Assembly: GCA_010094025.1 (NCBI GenBank)
Contig: ML991793.1
Location: forward strand, 248,001-312,000
DNA: 64,000 bases
Origin: Viridothelium virens
Lineage: Eukaryota; Ascomycota; Dothideomycetes; Trypetheliales; Trypetheliaceae
Reading direction: 5' to 3'
Shown here: positions 45,000 to 56,009 of the stretch, piece by piece
Layout of the letters: the number at the start of each line of letters is the position of its first letter
How positions within the stretch are numbered: position 1 is the first letter of the stretch
The notes under the pieces: model-generated
Database searches by the model: none
What the model saw: the letters and a program-made list of their open reading frames with translations, nothing else
Told to the model about the DNA's origin: nothing
Translations under genes and position numbers: made by a program

Positions 45000-47665
45000 C
45001 GACTCAGCAGCACACCATTACTCCCGCCGCTGCCTTTGCCATTTGCATATGGATGTGGTGGAAGCGAACTTCCATCATTAACCTTGGGCAGTTGCGATTG
45101 CACAGCGGAGGGCGGAGGCTTCGGTGGTAGGGATGCGGGTGCACCCCATTTTGCAATGGTGCTTTGAGGATTCTGAGCTGGAGGCAAGGAAGGGTTGCTA
45201 GACGTGGGCGAGCGACAGGAGGATTGAGGGGCCTGAAAGCTGGTATGAACTTGAGATGGTTGACGTTGGACCGTTCCATTGGACTGAGCAATCCGCGGGG
45301 AGCCAAAGGAAGCATTGGATTGGCTTGAGCTTTGACGCTGTACATTGTTGGCAGGCGTAAAGGCTGCAAGGTTGTTAAGCGAAGGTGAGCTCATTTGTGG
45401 CATCATGCCATAGGGCTGCGCGCTTGCGACCATCTGATGAGGAACAAATGATTGGCTCTGGGGGTTAAATTGCTGTCTGTTGAAGCTTCCAGGCACTGGA
45501 TGTTGGTTTTGGGGAGACTTTCCATTTGCCAACCCCTGAGGGAGCTGCCCGTACGGGTAAGAATTTTGAGATTGAGAGGCCTGAGGCACATAAGGAGTTT
45601 GACCAGGGTAGAATAATTGGCCAGATTGAACTGGGGTTTGATAGGGCACTTGCGACCACATGGTAGTCTGCTGCTGCTGAGACGTTGGTCGAGATATTTC
45701 CTGGAAAGTGTCTTGAAAGGCTGGGCCGTAATTCGATGCAGGTTGAGGAGAGTATCCGTTATGAGGCTGGAAGGACATCTGCTGCAAGGCAGAGTTCAGG
45801 TTGAAAGTATGGTCTGGTACGGGACCGTAAGATTGAGAATCTTGGCCATTGCTGTAGGTAGGGAACTGTTGACTCTGCCATGTGTTCTGCCCTACTGGAG
45901 CCTGTTGAACCATTGCGGGATATCCGGAACTGTACGAGAAAGACTGCAGATTGCCCGTTGGCGAAGACTGCTGTGACACAGTGTTATAGGTAGAATAAGC
46001 GGTGTAGGCAGAGCCGTCTCCAACGCCAAATCCATTCATTGGGAAGGGGGAGGGGTAGTATGGTTCGTACTGAGAGCGTAACTCAAATCCATCATCAGAG
46101 TTTTTCCGCTGTTTGTTCTTCCCTTTCTTCTTCCCATTGGCGGAGCTGGAGCGTGAATTGTCCTTCTCTTCACCTACGTTGGTCTTTTCAGCCACATCAT
46201 TTGCAGAATGGTCTGGACCAAAGATTCGCTCCTTGGCTTGCTTGTATGCAATCTCCTTTTCTTCTCGGGTTCTCGGTACTTTCGGTTTTGAGTCCTTTTC
46301 AGGCCCACTGTCGCCATCACCGTTGCTTGCAACCTTCAATAGATCTTCTGCTTTATGTCCGTTGTGGTTCCCGGTTTTCGAATTGCCAACATCACCACGA
46401 CGCATGATCTTGGGTGCCATCACGTTCGGTGGAGGCGTATTAGCAGAAGTCGAAGGATTGGACGGTCCTGTTAGTGGTCGAGGACTATATTTCATTAGTA
46501 CGATGTCTGTCCGTCAAATGTCTGAATCGCACATACATTCTGCAGAATGGCGTTCTATAGATCCGGACTGCATTTATCGAGCTATCTAGGGCATGTCCTA
46601 GTAAATAATAGTCTGCCAGACGATGAGCAAGCATTCTGTAAAAACCATTGCATTGCGGCAAGTCGAGTGAGCTCTCCCTGTTAAAGCCATCAGTAGCTGA
46701 AGATGCACCGTAGCTCCCTGATACGTACTGTTTATCCTTGACGAAATCAATAAAATCTTGCTCAAGCTTCATGACAAACAATCGATCTCGGGGAGATTCC
46801 ACAGCCTCCAGCAGTTTTTCGTCTGGGATTGGATCAACCGTCTCCGGAGGAGTTCCAACCAAAGTAGAAGACTGCAGTGGCAAGGGTTGCGATTGTACAA
46901 TGGAAGGATTGAAAAGCATTGGGGGTCCATTACTTTGACTTGGGGGTTGGGCCACTTTAACAACTGGTGGTCCTCGATTGGGTACTGGTCCCATAGCAGC
47001 AATCTCATGTAGTTGATCGTGAAAGGCACGAGTACCATGATCGGACCCGACTCTTGACCCAGGTGCATTTGAACTGGGGGGAGAGAAGACATCTTCCTCA
47101 TCAGTGGCTTTGACGCTAGCGCTGTCGTCAGGACGAAGGGATTCCTTTTCGTCTAATGCAAAAGTTGTACCAGAGGTCACACTTTTGCCATCCAGACTCG
47201 GAGGCTTAGCAGAGCTATCAGAAGAGAGCTGAGTGCTCCCATCATCACCATGAGCTGCTTTCAACAATCCTTCGGCTCGGCGCGGGCCCTCGGCACTCTT
47301 CGTGTCAGCTTTATGCTGCTGGTCCCTGGCCTGCAGGATTCCCACAGAAGTTGGAGGCGTATGGTTATCATTATTCGTAAGGTCTTTGCTATGGTGGTTC
47401 AATATAACGCTCGTGACGGGCGGCTTCTGAGAATCAGAATTAAGAGCGGGTCCCGAAGTATCCTGCTGTGCTGGTTTAGCCTCTGCCAAGTTCGTTGGCG
47501 GCTTTGTATTAGAAGTGGATTCCCTGGGTTTTGGAGGTACATAGGCAGAAGCTGCGACCTATTTTGCTGTTAGAAGTCGCGACAAATGAGCAGGCTGGAG
47601 AGCAGAGTAATTTTCACCTTTGCAAACGATGGCTTTGAAGATGTTTCCGTGGTTCTCGATGCCAT
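44996..47665 (-). CDS. R3H and SUZ domain RNA-binding protein
   Basis: Cytoplasmic RNA-binding protein of 852 residues. Exons 47665-47618, 47558-46537 and 46484-44996 with introns of 59 and 52 nt. The first exon codes only MASRTTETSSKPSFAK and is needed because the main frame has no ATG upstream of TTG at 47489. The N-terminal 270 residues are disordered. The R3H domain follows: SPRDRLFVMKLEQDFIDFV, then CNGFYRMLAHRLADYY (R-x3-H) and NAVRIYRTPFCRI. The SUZ motif comes soon after the second intron (APKIMRRGD and REEKEIAYKQAKERIFG). The C-terminal half is Gln/Ser/Pro/Tyr-rich, prion-like low complexity, typical of granule-associated RNA-binding proteins. Closest named relatives are Rbs1-type R3H-SUZ proteins. 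RNA targets unknown. Confidence 0.85.
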
Positions 47666-48910
47666 TGCAAAGACTGATTTCGTCACCAAGCACACGAGAT
47701 TACCGAGGGGGCGAGGTCCTGCCAACCAAGAACTCCGTGCCTGAAGTAGTGAAACGAAGACGAATGAATGTGGCGGTTGCAACTAGGCAGACCATTCAAC
47801 TGGGAGCTTGCTCAAGGAAAATGGTTAAGAGAATGGCCAGGAATCTGGACATGGTTGAGCGCCGACATGGATTGCGATGCTGATATTTCCTGATTCTTGC
47901 AAGGGCGCGCGTTGAGAGTGGTTTGCGCAAATGGCGAACAGGATTGATATATAACGGACTTCAGTGCAGATACAGCACAGGGTATTTTCCGAGTCCAACG
48001 GTGTGACAGGTGTGCTTGCTGCGGTGGAACTTGGGCAGCTGAAGTGCGCGAGTGCCGTCGGGGAGTGGGCTTGGGTTGCAGCAGAGACAAATGACGAGGC
48101 GGCCTGCAAAGACCGTTTGTCCCCAGTGGCATGAATGATCCCTTGCTCGGAGGATAGGTATTTCCGATGCGATAATTTCCAACCTCCTTGGTTCAGTGAT
48201 GTTTAAATTTCGTGCAATTCTGATTCGCACCAACCAGGGAATTCTCATTACTCAGGGTGACAGTCATGCGGAGCTGCTTGCACAGGTGCATTTCCCCGCC
48301 TCCTTATCCATCGCGGCGTATGGAAGTCAGGATCTTACTCTTTTCATACCTTAGTAAATGTGGCGATGATGGATTGAATTCGTTGGTCATGACATAAAGA
48401 GATATACCTTTCGTTAACTATGAAACATTTACGATGAGACATCTTTTCTACGACTCCATTCTCATGCTGAAATCTATCTGCCGCTCGACATTGGTTTACC
48501 TGACGCTTGATCGAGGGGATATTCACTTGCTCTGATATATTTTAGGTAGCTATACATCTTTTCTAAACCGTTCAACAGGGGTCAAAGGATACTTGTAAAT
48601 CGTAAATGCCCGTTGATTAATAAAGCCCAGTCATGCTACACTATCTAATAAGAAGAAATAAAAGTAAACGGCCTGCTGGTAGTCTCGTGATGCATTATTA
48701 GGAGACCCAGAGAGACAGGCAAAGGAGAAATGCTAGGCTGACTGCTGAGGGTCCCTGCAGAGGACATCGGGCCAGAACCTTTCTTTAACATCCATTGTGT
48801 TGATCTTCCGTCACAAGCCACTCGTACCTCGACACGCACTCATTTCCCTCGACGGGCCGCTATAATATAACCACCATCGTTTGCGAAACCCACCTGGATT
48901 CCAAGACAAA
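47666..48910. other. divergent promoter region between the R3H-SUZ and zinc-knuckle genes
   Basis: 1.25 kb without a credible gene; frames up to about 106 codons overlap on both strands and show no domain. Confidence 0.45.
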
Positions 48911-50042
48911 ATGCTCCGCGACCGTCGATATGGCGGTGCCAGCAAAGCGACTTCCTCAACTGTCTGCCAGAAATGTCTAAAACGAGATACGTCCATTTCT
49001 AGCTACACCCAGCCTAATTTATTAATACCCGAGTCCCAGCTAACATCCTCTCACGGCACTATAGCTATGAGTGCAAGGCAACCCCACAAGACCGTCCCTA
49101 TGCAGCGCGTCCGTCCCGCACACAGCAGCTTATGAATCCGAAACTTGTTCCACAGCTAACCAGCGATGTTCCGAATGAGCTCAACCGCAAGTAAGCTCAT
49201 CTAAGATCCGAATGTTCCAGAATACACACTTGTTTCTAATGCTACCATCACCCATGAAGAAACTGTATCTAATCACCTGATGTAGAATAGGCGTCGCAGA
49301 CGAACACCTTGCCCAGCTCGCTGCCTCTCGCGGCCGCAAACGCTTCCGTTCCCTCAATGATAACGACACCAGCATGAGCCCAGATCGCAAGCGCTCTCGT
49401 TCGCGCTCCGTTTCTACGTCCTCCACCACGTCCGTCGCCACCATATCGACTCGCTCCTCCCGCTCCCGCACACCTCGGCGCGACGTCGCAGGAGACGAAG
49501 ATCGCTACCTCATGTCGCAGCGCAGCGATGATCTCACCTTCCCCACTCGTGCCGTAGCTGCGCATCACAGCAAGCAAAGCGACAGGAAACGAAGACGGCG
49601 TTCGACGAGTTCGCATTCCTCTTCAGACGAAGACGACGAGGCGGATAGGTACAAAGGCACGCGAGAGTCCTCACGCGACCGAGAGCGGGAGCGAGACAGA
49701 AACACACGACGCCGACGGGCTTCGCGCAGCCCGACACGAAGGGGTCGGGCGAGGAGTCGCTCTAGGTCTAGAGGGAGACGGATGTCGAGCACAGAGGGCA
49801 GGGTGAAGGCGCGGATGGGCAGAAGAGATCCATACGGGGAAGGAGAGGGGCATAGAATCGGGCGTGGGGGTAGAGAGCGAAAGGATAGGGCAACAGGCGA
49901 ACGAGAAACGAAACACTTTGATGAAGAGAGTGCGAAGAAGCCTCGTCACAAATCCCAGCGGCAGCAAAGAAAGGAGCGCAGTCTGAGTCCGTACAGCAGA
50001 CGGCTGGCTTTGACGCAAGCGTTAGGCAGGGGAGGTTCATGA
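48911..50042 (+). CDS. ZCCHC10-type zinc-knuckle protein with Arg/Ser-rich tail
   Basis: Nuclear, probably RNA-associated protein of 322 residues. Exons 48911-48986, 49055-49190 and 49286-50042. The first intron (48987-49054, 68 nt) appears to be AT-AC: it begins ATACGT, has CTAAC at 49040-49044 and ends CTCAC. This choice gives CQKCLKRGHYSYEC, a perfect C-x2-C-x4-H-x4-C knuckle followed by the family block RPSRTQQLMNPKL. The best GT-AG alternative (48991-49064) is also in frame but yields CLKRDTYEC, which lacks the His and has wrong spacing. The second intron is GT-AG (95 nt). The C-terminal ~220 residues are rich in Arg/Ser and Arg/Glu (DRKRSRSRSVS, SSHSSSDEDDEAD, RARSRSRSRGRR), as in splicing-related proteins. 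The role is inferred from composition. Confidence 0.83.
48987..49054 (+). other. putative U2-type AT-AC intron
   Basis: 68-nt intron with 5' ATACGT, which is the common local donor GTACGT with its first base changed, a CTAAC branch site 11 nt from the 3' end, and a final AC. Splicing here restores the zinc knuckle of the host gene. Direct sequence support is the motif and frame; transcript proof is absent. Confidence 0.65.
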
Positions 50043-50283
50043 TAGCCTCGCTTAACCATTGCTTAGGAAATATGAAAGGTTTCAAAGAACATTATCTTGT
50101 ATTGCATGTAAGAATCGAGTCGCCCCGAGCGCCGCGCTTCCATTCGCAAGCCCCACATCGCCGTGCTGTCATACTCTTGTACAAATACACATCTCATAGT
50201 CGTACGCAGTTTGCGTCACAATAAAATAACACTCAATACGGCCTCATTCTCGCTCTTCAGCATTATTATTCCCCAGGGACTCC

Positions 50284-50635
50284 CTAGTAACGGTGGTGAC
50301 TTCCCCTCCCATCAGTTCCATGCATGCGCCTCGTTCCCGCAGCCTGACACATATTAGTCAATCAATGTATCTATGCAGACTGATAATAGAGTAGGCGCTG
50401 GGTAACTTACCTTCTTCCCAGGTCTCCTCGTCAACGAACCCTGCAGCTTCATCAGCGCGCCCGAGATCTTGTCGCCAAGCGTTGCGTGGCGCTTATGATG
50501 GTGCGCCGGGGCTCGAGCCGTGGTTGTAGTATGGTGATGAGCTGTGCCATGACGTCGACCACGGAGGCGAGACATAAGGGAGGGCCTATTGCGAGTTGTG
50601 GTGGTGGTACGGGTAGTGCGGGTGGTGGTGGTCAT
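50284..50635 (-). CDS. small His/Thr-rich protein, conserved fungal type
   Basis: 94-residue protein. Exons 50635-50411 and 50343-50284 with a 67-nt GT-AG intron. The N-terminus is Thr/Arg-rich (TTTTRTTRTTTTT), then HHHTTTTARAPAHHHKRH, then the conserved-looking core LGDKISGALMKLQGSLTRRP and, in exon 2, AAGTRRMHGTDGRGSHH. I recognise the GDKISGA..KL.GSLT..PG..AAGTRRM.GTDGRGS pattern as a family of short uncharacterised ascomycete proteins; no biochemical role is known to me. The splice is supported because the second exon completes the pattern. No signal peptide or membrane helix. Confidence 0.72.
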
Positions 50636-52314
50636 GTTGGCTTTTTTCTCTCTGGAGGTAACGCGTCTGAGAGTATTTATGCTCGTGTTTTGAGAGATTT
50701 AAAGCGTAGACGATCGTTCGAAAAATCTTATGAACAGGAGGGAGCTTTAGAATAGGGTCAAGGCGAGGTTTTTATTCTTGCTAGGTTCGAAGTTGTGACG
50801 CTTGAACCTGACCTGTCGCCATGAATCTTATCCCAGATACGTCATTTTGCCAAGCAACCAAGGGTCCCTCAACCTGTTTGCACCCCAGTCACCACCCTAA
50901 TTCTAGCCTAGAAGCATAATGATAAGTATGATGTAGCTCCTGTCCGTATGATTATTAGCCTTAGGCAGCTAGTAACAAATCTTGTCCAGTTGTGCAGAGG
51001 AAATACTCCTGCGTAGTCAGAGGCCACGGCTATGACGTGGAACTTTTCCTCTTCTCCTTTTCCCTTCTTTCTCTTCTACCTCTGCGTACACCACTTCACA
51101 CGTTAGTCAACCTCTCATCTCATTCAGGACTCTAGATGTAGCTGCTTTCGGAGTGTCGCAGGTACTGCAAAAAGTGAGAGGACTGGCCTACCATTCTTTA
51201 TATTCTCTTTCCAGTCATGATCACTTCATTACATTCATAAAACGAAGAGTACTATTCAGGCAAGAGATCTTAGAAAAGTCCCCATACAAGCCCATAGCGG
51301 TCACAGAACTTATCGATCCCTTAACATTGACAGAGTTTTGGTGCATCCAATATGAACCACATTTTCGGATCAATGTTGAGCTTGCGTCTGTGGCGTCGGA
51401 CTTGGATTGCCTTTGCTTCTTTTTTCCTATCTCTGAAACCGCATGTTGCAGCCCTCACTGCGTTTTCACCACACAAGCTACAAGCCAAATCTACACAGCC
51501 ACGATGCTAGCTCCATCGAACAACATCGATCCCACCATCTCAGGCAACATCGTAAAGGCTCTTGACATGGTTGAGTATGCAGTATCTACGGCGTGAGGCA
51601 CATTTACTAGTGATTAGAACCACTCTTTTCAAGGTGGCTATACGGACCACCAGGCGTGTTACTTGCAAGCTTCTTCGCCACGGGGAATCGAGCGCAAGTG
51701 ATAAGATGTCGATCGGAGTGGTAGATTTGATGTATGCTGGCAATGGATCTTTTTGGCACTCCGAGAAGAGTCAGAGGGTCTTCAGACGAGTCTACGCCCT
51801 CACATGAAGTCCAACTCATTATGCAAACTAGATTCATCCCAGACAATCTAACTGAAGCCTGCCTAATTTTCACCTTCACCAAGAGCTTGCACCACAGCAT
51901 AGCCACTGAATACCCGTGTTTTAGCAAGCGAACTCAAGCATCTACTTACGTGCCTAGGAGCTTTGACGCGGTCGCGACGGGTCTCTGCCCTCCACTACGA
52001 GCACGCCAACAACAATATCTGCATCCGTTTAGCATGAATGTATCAAATCACAAATCTCTTGCCCAAATCTATCTATTCATGACCGCGCTAGTTTTCCCGC
52101 GAAAGTCATGATTGGCTTTCCGGACAATTCTTCACAAGCTTGATTTTCTTCTGTTCTGAGCCTTTTTGTGAAGGTCGTCGAAGACGCATAAGCTAAATGG
52201 CAGTCGTGAACGATTGTCACTCTCATATCGCGCAACAAGTAGGAGGTAGCCTTTTCCTTTTCGACTCTTCTTTTCGTCCCTCCTGCATTCTGGAGCCATT
52301 GATATTCCAGTACG
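50636..52314. other. 1.7-kb stretch without a credible gene
   Basis: The longest frame is 147 codons (51153-51596), without a domain or good codon pattern. The right end holds the promoter of the first rhodopsin-domain gene. Confidence 0.45.
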
Positions 52315-53438
52315 ATGATTACGGAGCGTCAGCCTCTTGTCGTTATCGTTAATGTTACACTAATCATGTTGACGTTCTCCGCCGCTGGGCTTCGCATTAT
52401 GGTGAGGACGGTCCATGGACCCGGTCTCTGGTGGGACGATTGGTTGAGTCTCGCAGTACTGGTAAAAAAAAAATTCCGCTACTCTCCGTGTTTATGACTA
52501 GGGCCATCCCCGAAAAACTTTACTAGATTTACTGCTAACGGATCGTCCTGGAGTAGCCCTTCTGCATCTTTGTGAGCGTGCTCTCGCTCAACAGCCTATC
52601 GTATGGGTTTGGACGGCACAATTACGAGGCTACCGCACACGACATTCTTGTATACTTGAAGTGCTTCTACATCGGCACCTTCCTTTGTCAGACCGGTCTT
52701 GCTTTGACGAAAGTTTCCGTGTTGCTATTCTACCGCCGGATATTTCCAACTCGATTCATCAAAATACTCTGCTGGATTTTAGGCATCTGCATCATCACAT
52801 GGGTCATAGGTTAGTAGCACCATATCTTAGTTGTTTCAGGGGCGAAAAGAATGCTCAGTGCTGCCATGACAGACGTCGATATTGTGTGGGCTCTGCTTTG
52901 CTCGCCCACCGAGAAAGCATGGAAGCCGCTCATGCCTGGAAGTTGCATTGACCTTTTAAGTTTTGTCTGGGGTCAAGCTATCCCCAGCATATTTCTGGAC
53001 ATCTGTCTACTTCTGCTTCCACTTCGCCCCCTATGGAAGCTTCAGATGCCGATCTCGAACAAACTCGCATTGACTGGAATATTTGGAGTAGCGCTCTTGT
53101 AGGCAACTGAGTCGTAACGAGTCGCTCCGAGCTAATTTTGTTAGTGCTATCGCATGCAGCATCATCCGGTTAGCCATCGTGATATCGCATTTTGGCCACG
53201 ATGTTACCTGTGAGCTTCTCTCGACAAGCATCATGTTATCTTGAAATTGACGACACTTCTAGATCAATGGGTACCTGGCATCTTATGGTCAGTGGCGGAA
53301 CTTGACGTGTGTTTCATATGCTCGTGTCTTCCAGTCATGAAGCCCATGTTTGTATGCTTGAGCAATCGTCGTCAAACAGCCTGCTCCTCGTCCTTGGTGG
53401 AGCAGGGCTCTACTTACTTGGAACATAATCGGGGGTGA
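52315..53438 (+). CDS. rhodopsin-domain (PTH11-related) integral membrane protein, copy 1
   Basis: Seven-helix-type membrane protein of 288 residues from the large fungal rhodopsin/PTH11-like family, thought to sense external cues. Exons 52315-52461, 52557-52809, 52873-53098, 53145-53209 and 53263-53438. Hallmarks: RTVHGPGLWWDDWLSL after the first helix, GRHNYEATAHDILVYLK, LALTKVSVLLFYRRIFPTR, the LLCSPTEKAWKPLMPGSCID loop, LWKLQMPISNKLALTGIFGV and LWSVAELDVCFICSCLPVM. No CFEM domain. All five exons and their phases match copy 2 until the last one, where this copy stops after 59 codons and lacks the long cytoplasmic tail. It appears intact. The third exon uses acceptor 52872 because the nearer AG would give a 38-nt intron. 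Confidence 0.82.
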
Positions 53439-54656
53439 AAGAAATGAAACGACTGAAACAGCTCGAGTAGCTCTGGAAGAAAACCCTCTACAGTGCAATA
53501 CGTTTTTGAAGCAGATGATGGCACCTATCACTTATTCGACTTTGTCCGGTCCGAGTGGCCCTCAGAGCGAATGCGAGGCTTGTAGACACTACGATAGCGT
53601 GCAATTGAACCAAGCAGGACGCCAAGTGTGCTGTCTTGCATTGCTATCGTCCTGATGGCAGAGGCTCGGCTACCTCCAATTCTCCTAGAGTGGGCCCCGT
53701 GCTTCCTTCTGACCGTCGGAAATAATCTGCCAAGAAAAGTCGTACAAATCTAGAAGGTTATCCTCTGTAATGCATCTGCTGCGGTCTGATATATTTTCCG
53801 GTTATATCTACGAAAGACTATTAAGGCTAAGAGGCCAGCAGCATAGGTTTTAGTATCAATTGCTTTTGGTAAGAATTCCCTGCTTTTCTGACGAGAATTT
53901 GAAATGGGAATGAATGCCGACAAAGTGGAGACGCTCCAGATGATGCGATGCATTCGAGAACAATCGCAACAAGGATGAATATCACTCGCAGGAAATTCCA
54001 TCTTTGTCAAACACGACGCCAAAGTTTGAATGCACATCTGCCATAGCGTCACAGGCTGTTGGGCAGCCACTTTGTCACCTGCATACGATAGCTTTGAGCC
54101 TAAGATCTCCTGCACGCCATCGCTCCGAGCCGCCCTTACACTGCTTCAAGCCCCATCTCCATTATGCTGGAATTGGAATACAACTCTTCAAATTCGGATC
54201 ACCACCTTCCGAATAGTAGGAAATTCCGCTAAAATATGTTTCCTGTTCAATCGGAATAATTGAGAATCAGAGCGAAAACTTATCCGAAAAAGATAGCTCT
54301 ATCGGAGCTCTGTTAGAGTGGCAGGATGAGCCGAAACATCGGCTGATAAGAATCATGCCCTTGCCAAACTAAAATAAACTTGTCACAACTGTGATGTTTT
54401 ACAAAGGTATTGCAGGTCACTACACCCAAATTGGATATCCCCGGCAAAGGTTAAGACGGTCTCAGACGCTTTAAAACCTTAAAAATGCGGCGTCGAAACT
54501 ACTCCAAGGACCGCTCATTCATGAGACCAAGATGTACGATAGAGAGCCGGCCTTGTTTTTATGGGTCTCAGTCCTTTTCCAACCATAAGTCCTTTCCTTC
54601 TTTTTTTCTTGTACCCGCTCGTTCGGAGACGGCACCAACTTAGGCAATTTTTCGCC
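53439..54656. other. stretch between the two receptor genes
   Basis: No credible gene. Holds the promoter of copy 2, including a small palindrome AGCCGA-aaca-TCGGCT at 54329-54344, about 310 nt before the ATG. A/T-rich around 54200-54420. Confidence 0.45.
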
Positions 54657-56009
54657 ATGTATACAGAGCGCCAGCCGCTCATTCTCGGCGTCAGTATCCT
54701 GGGGATTCTATTGACTTCGTTCGCTGTCGCATTGCGATTTCTTGCTCGAATTCGTTATGGAACCGGCTTATGGTGGGACGATTGGCTGATTCTCATAGTT
54801 TTGGTATTATCTCACTTTTCTTCGACAAAGTCGGTTTCCCTCATTCCGTAAGATCCGAACACTGACGTATAGGTTCCAGCCTTTCTGCATCAGTATCAGT
54901 GGTCTTTCACTGAACGCGATTAATTATGGCTATGGGTTGCATACGACTGAACTTCAGCTTGAGAATTTACCTCAACTGTTGAAGCTTTTCTACGCTTCTG
55001 CATTGTTGTACCAGACCGGTCTAGGGATAATGAAAGCCTCTATTCTCCTTTTTTATTACCGGATCTTCCCTACACGGCATGTCATCATTGGCTGTTGGAT
55101 TTTGGGTGTTCTGGATGCCGCCTGGACAATTGGTAGGTCAAATCACACTGCGAGCAGGTATCAATGACAGCTCCGAGGCTAATTATAACAACCTATTAGC
55201 CACCAACATTGGTTGGGCCGCGCAGTGTACCCCGATTGAGTCGCTGTGGGAGCCGCTGATTCCTGGAAAGTGCATCGACCGCCAATGGTTTATATTGGGG
55301 ATCGGAATTCCCAACGTCCTCATAGACGTTGGCATTTTTCTTCTGCCTGTCCATTCCGTCTGGAATCTTCAGATGCCAATTACTAGAAAGGCGGCCGTGT
55401 TGGGAATATTCGGAGTCGCGCTATTGTACGGCTATCCATTGTTGAAACCCTGCCTCCAAGGAAGCTGACTGTCAATAGTGCTGTATGCTGTAGTATTATA
55501 CGCTTGTCCTTCGTCACGATCGAGTTTGGCGGTAACGATCTCTGTAAGTTGCTCGGTCTCAGATGTCCAACTAACCGACCTTGTAACTGACCAGAATAGA
55601 CGCGTGGGTTGTAGGATTGATGTGGTCCACTGCAGAGATCGATGTCGCCGCGATTTGCTCATGCTTACCTGTTCTGAAACCTCTCTTCTGCACTACTAGG
55701 TTCAAGTCGCGAGAAACATCAGAAGATGTTGCCGTAAGGAAATATCGACAAGACAGTAAAGAGCATAAGATGTACGATACACAGGCCTTTATTGAGCTTG
55801 AGAGCCAAGGCTTGTCCAGGGATGATCTGCTACAGGATCCGAAAAGGTCCGGAAGTAAATCCGAGCATGTTGAAGGCATCCCAATGGTGGACAGCCCGAT
55901 TGATGATGTGAAAAGGCCTGAGAAGGCTTTGAGAGCTCAGCCTCCAGCGGCAAAGATGGAGGCACGCCGAAACGCTCCTTTACCTGCTGTGCCTCTGGAT
56001 ATGATTTGA
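54657..56009 (+). CDS. rhodopsin-domain (PTH11-related) integral membrane protein, copy 2
   Basis: Paralogue of the preceding gene, 366 residues. Exons 54657-54803, 54880-55132, 55200-55425, 55479-55543 and 55600-56009. The first four have exactly the lengths of copy 1 (147, 253, 226 and 65 nt). Shared blocks: YTERQPLILGV start, GTGLWWDDWLIL, LGIMKASILLFYYRIFPTR, CTPIESLWEPLIPGKCID, VWNLQMPITRKAAVLGIFGV and LMWSTAEIDVAAICSCLPVL. The cytoplasmic tail is about 80 residues longer than in copy 1, charged and without a domain. An in-frame ATG at 54561 exists; the ATG at 54657 is preferred because it aligns with the start of copy 1. Ligand and function unknown; PTH11-like proteins often take part in surface sensing. 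Confidence 0.85.

Noticed and set aside
48991-49064. GT-AG intron in the zinc-knuckle gene
   Set aside because: In frame, but removes the knuckle His and gives C-x6-C spacing; the donor GTCCAT is weak. The AT-AC choice fits the protein family exactly.
54561-54656. Upstream in-frame ATG for receptor copy 2
   Set aside because: Copy 1 starts at the position equivalent to 54657, and the extra segment looks like C/T-rich leader.
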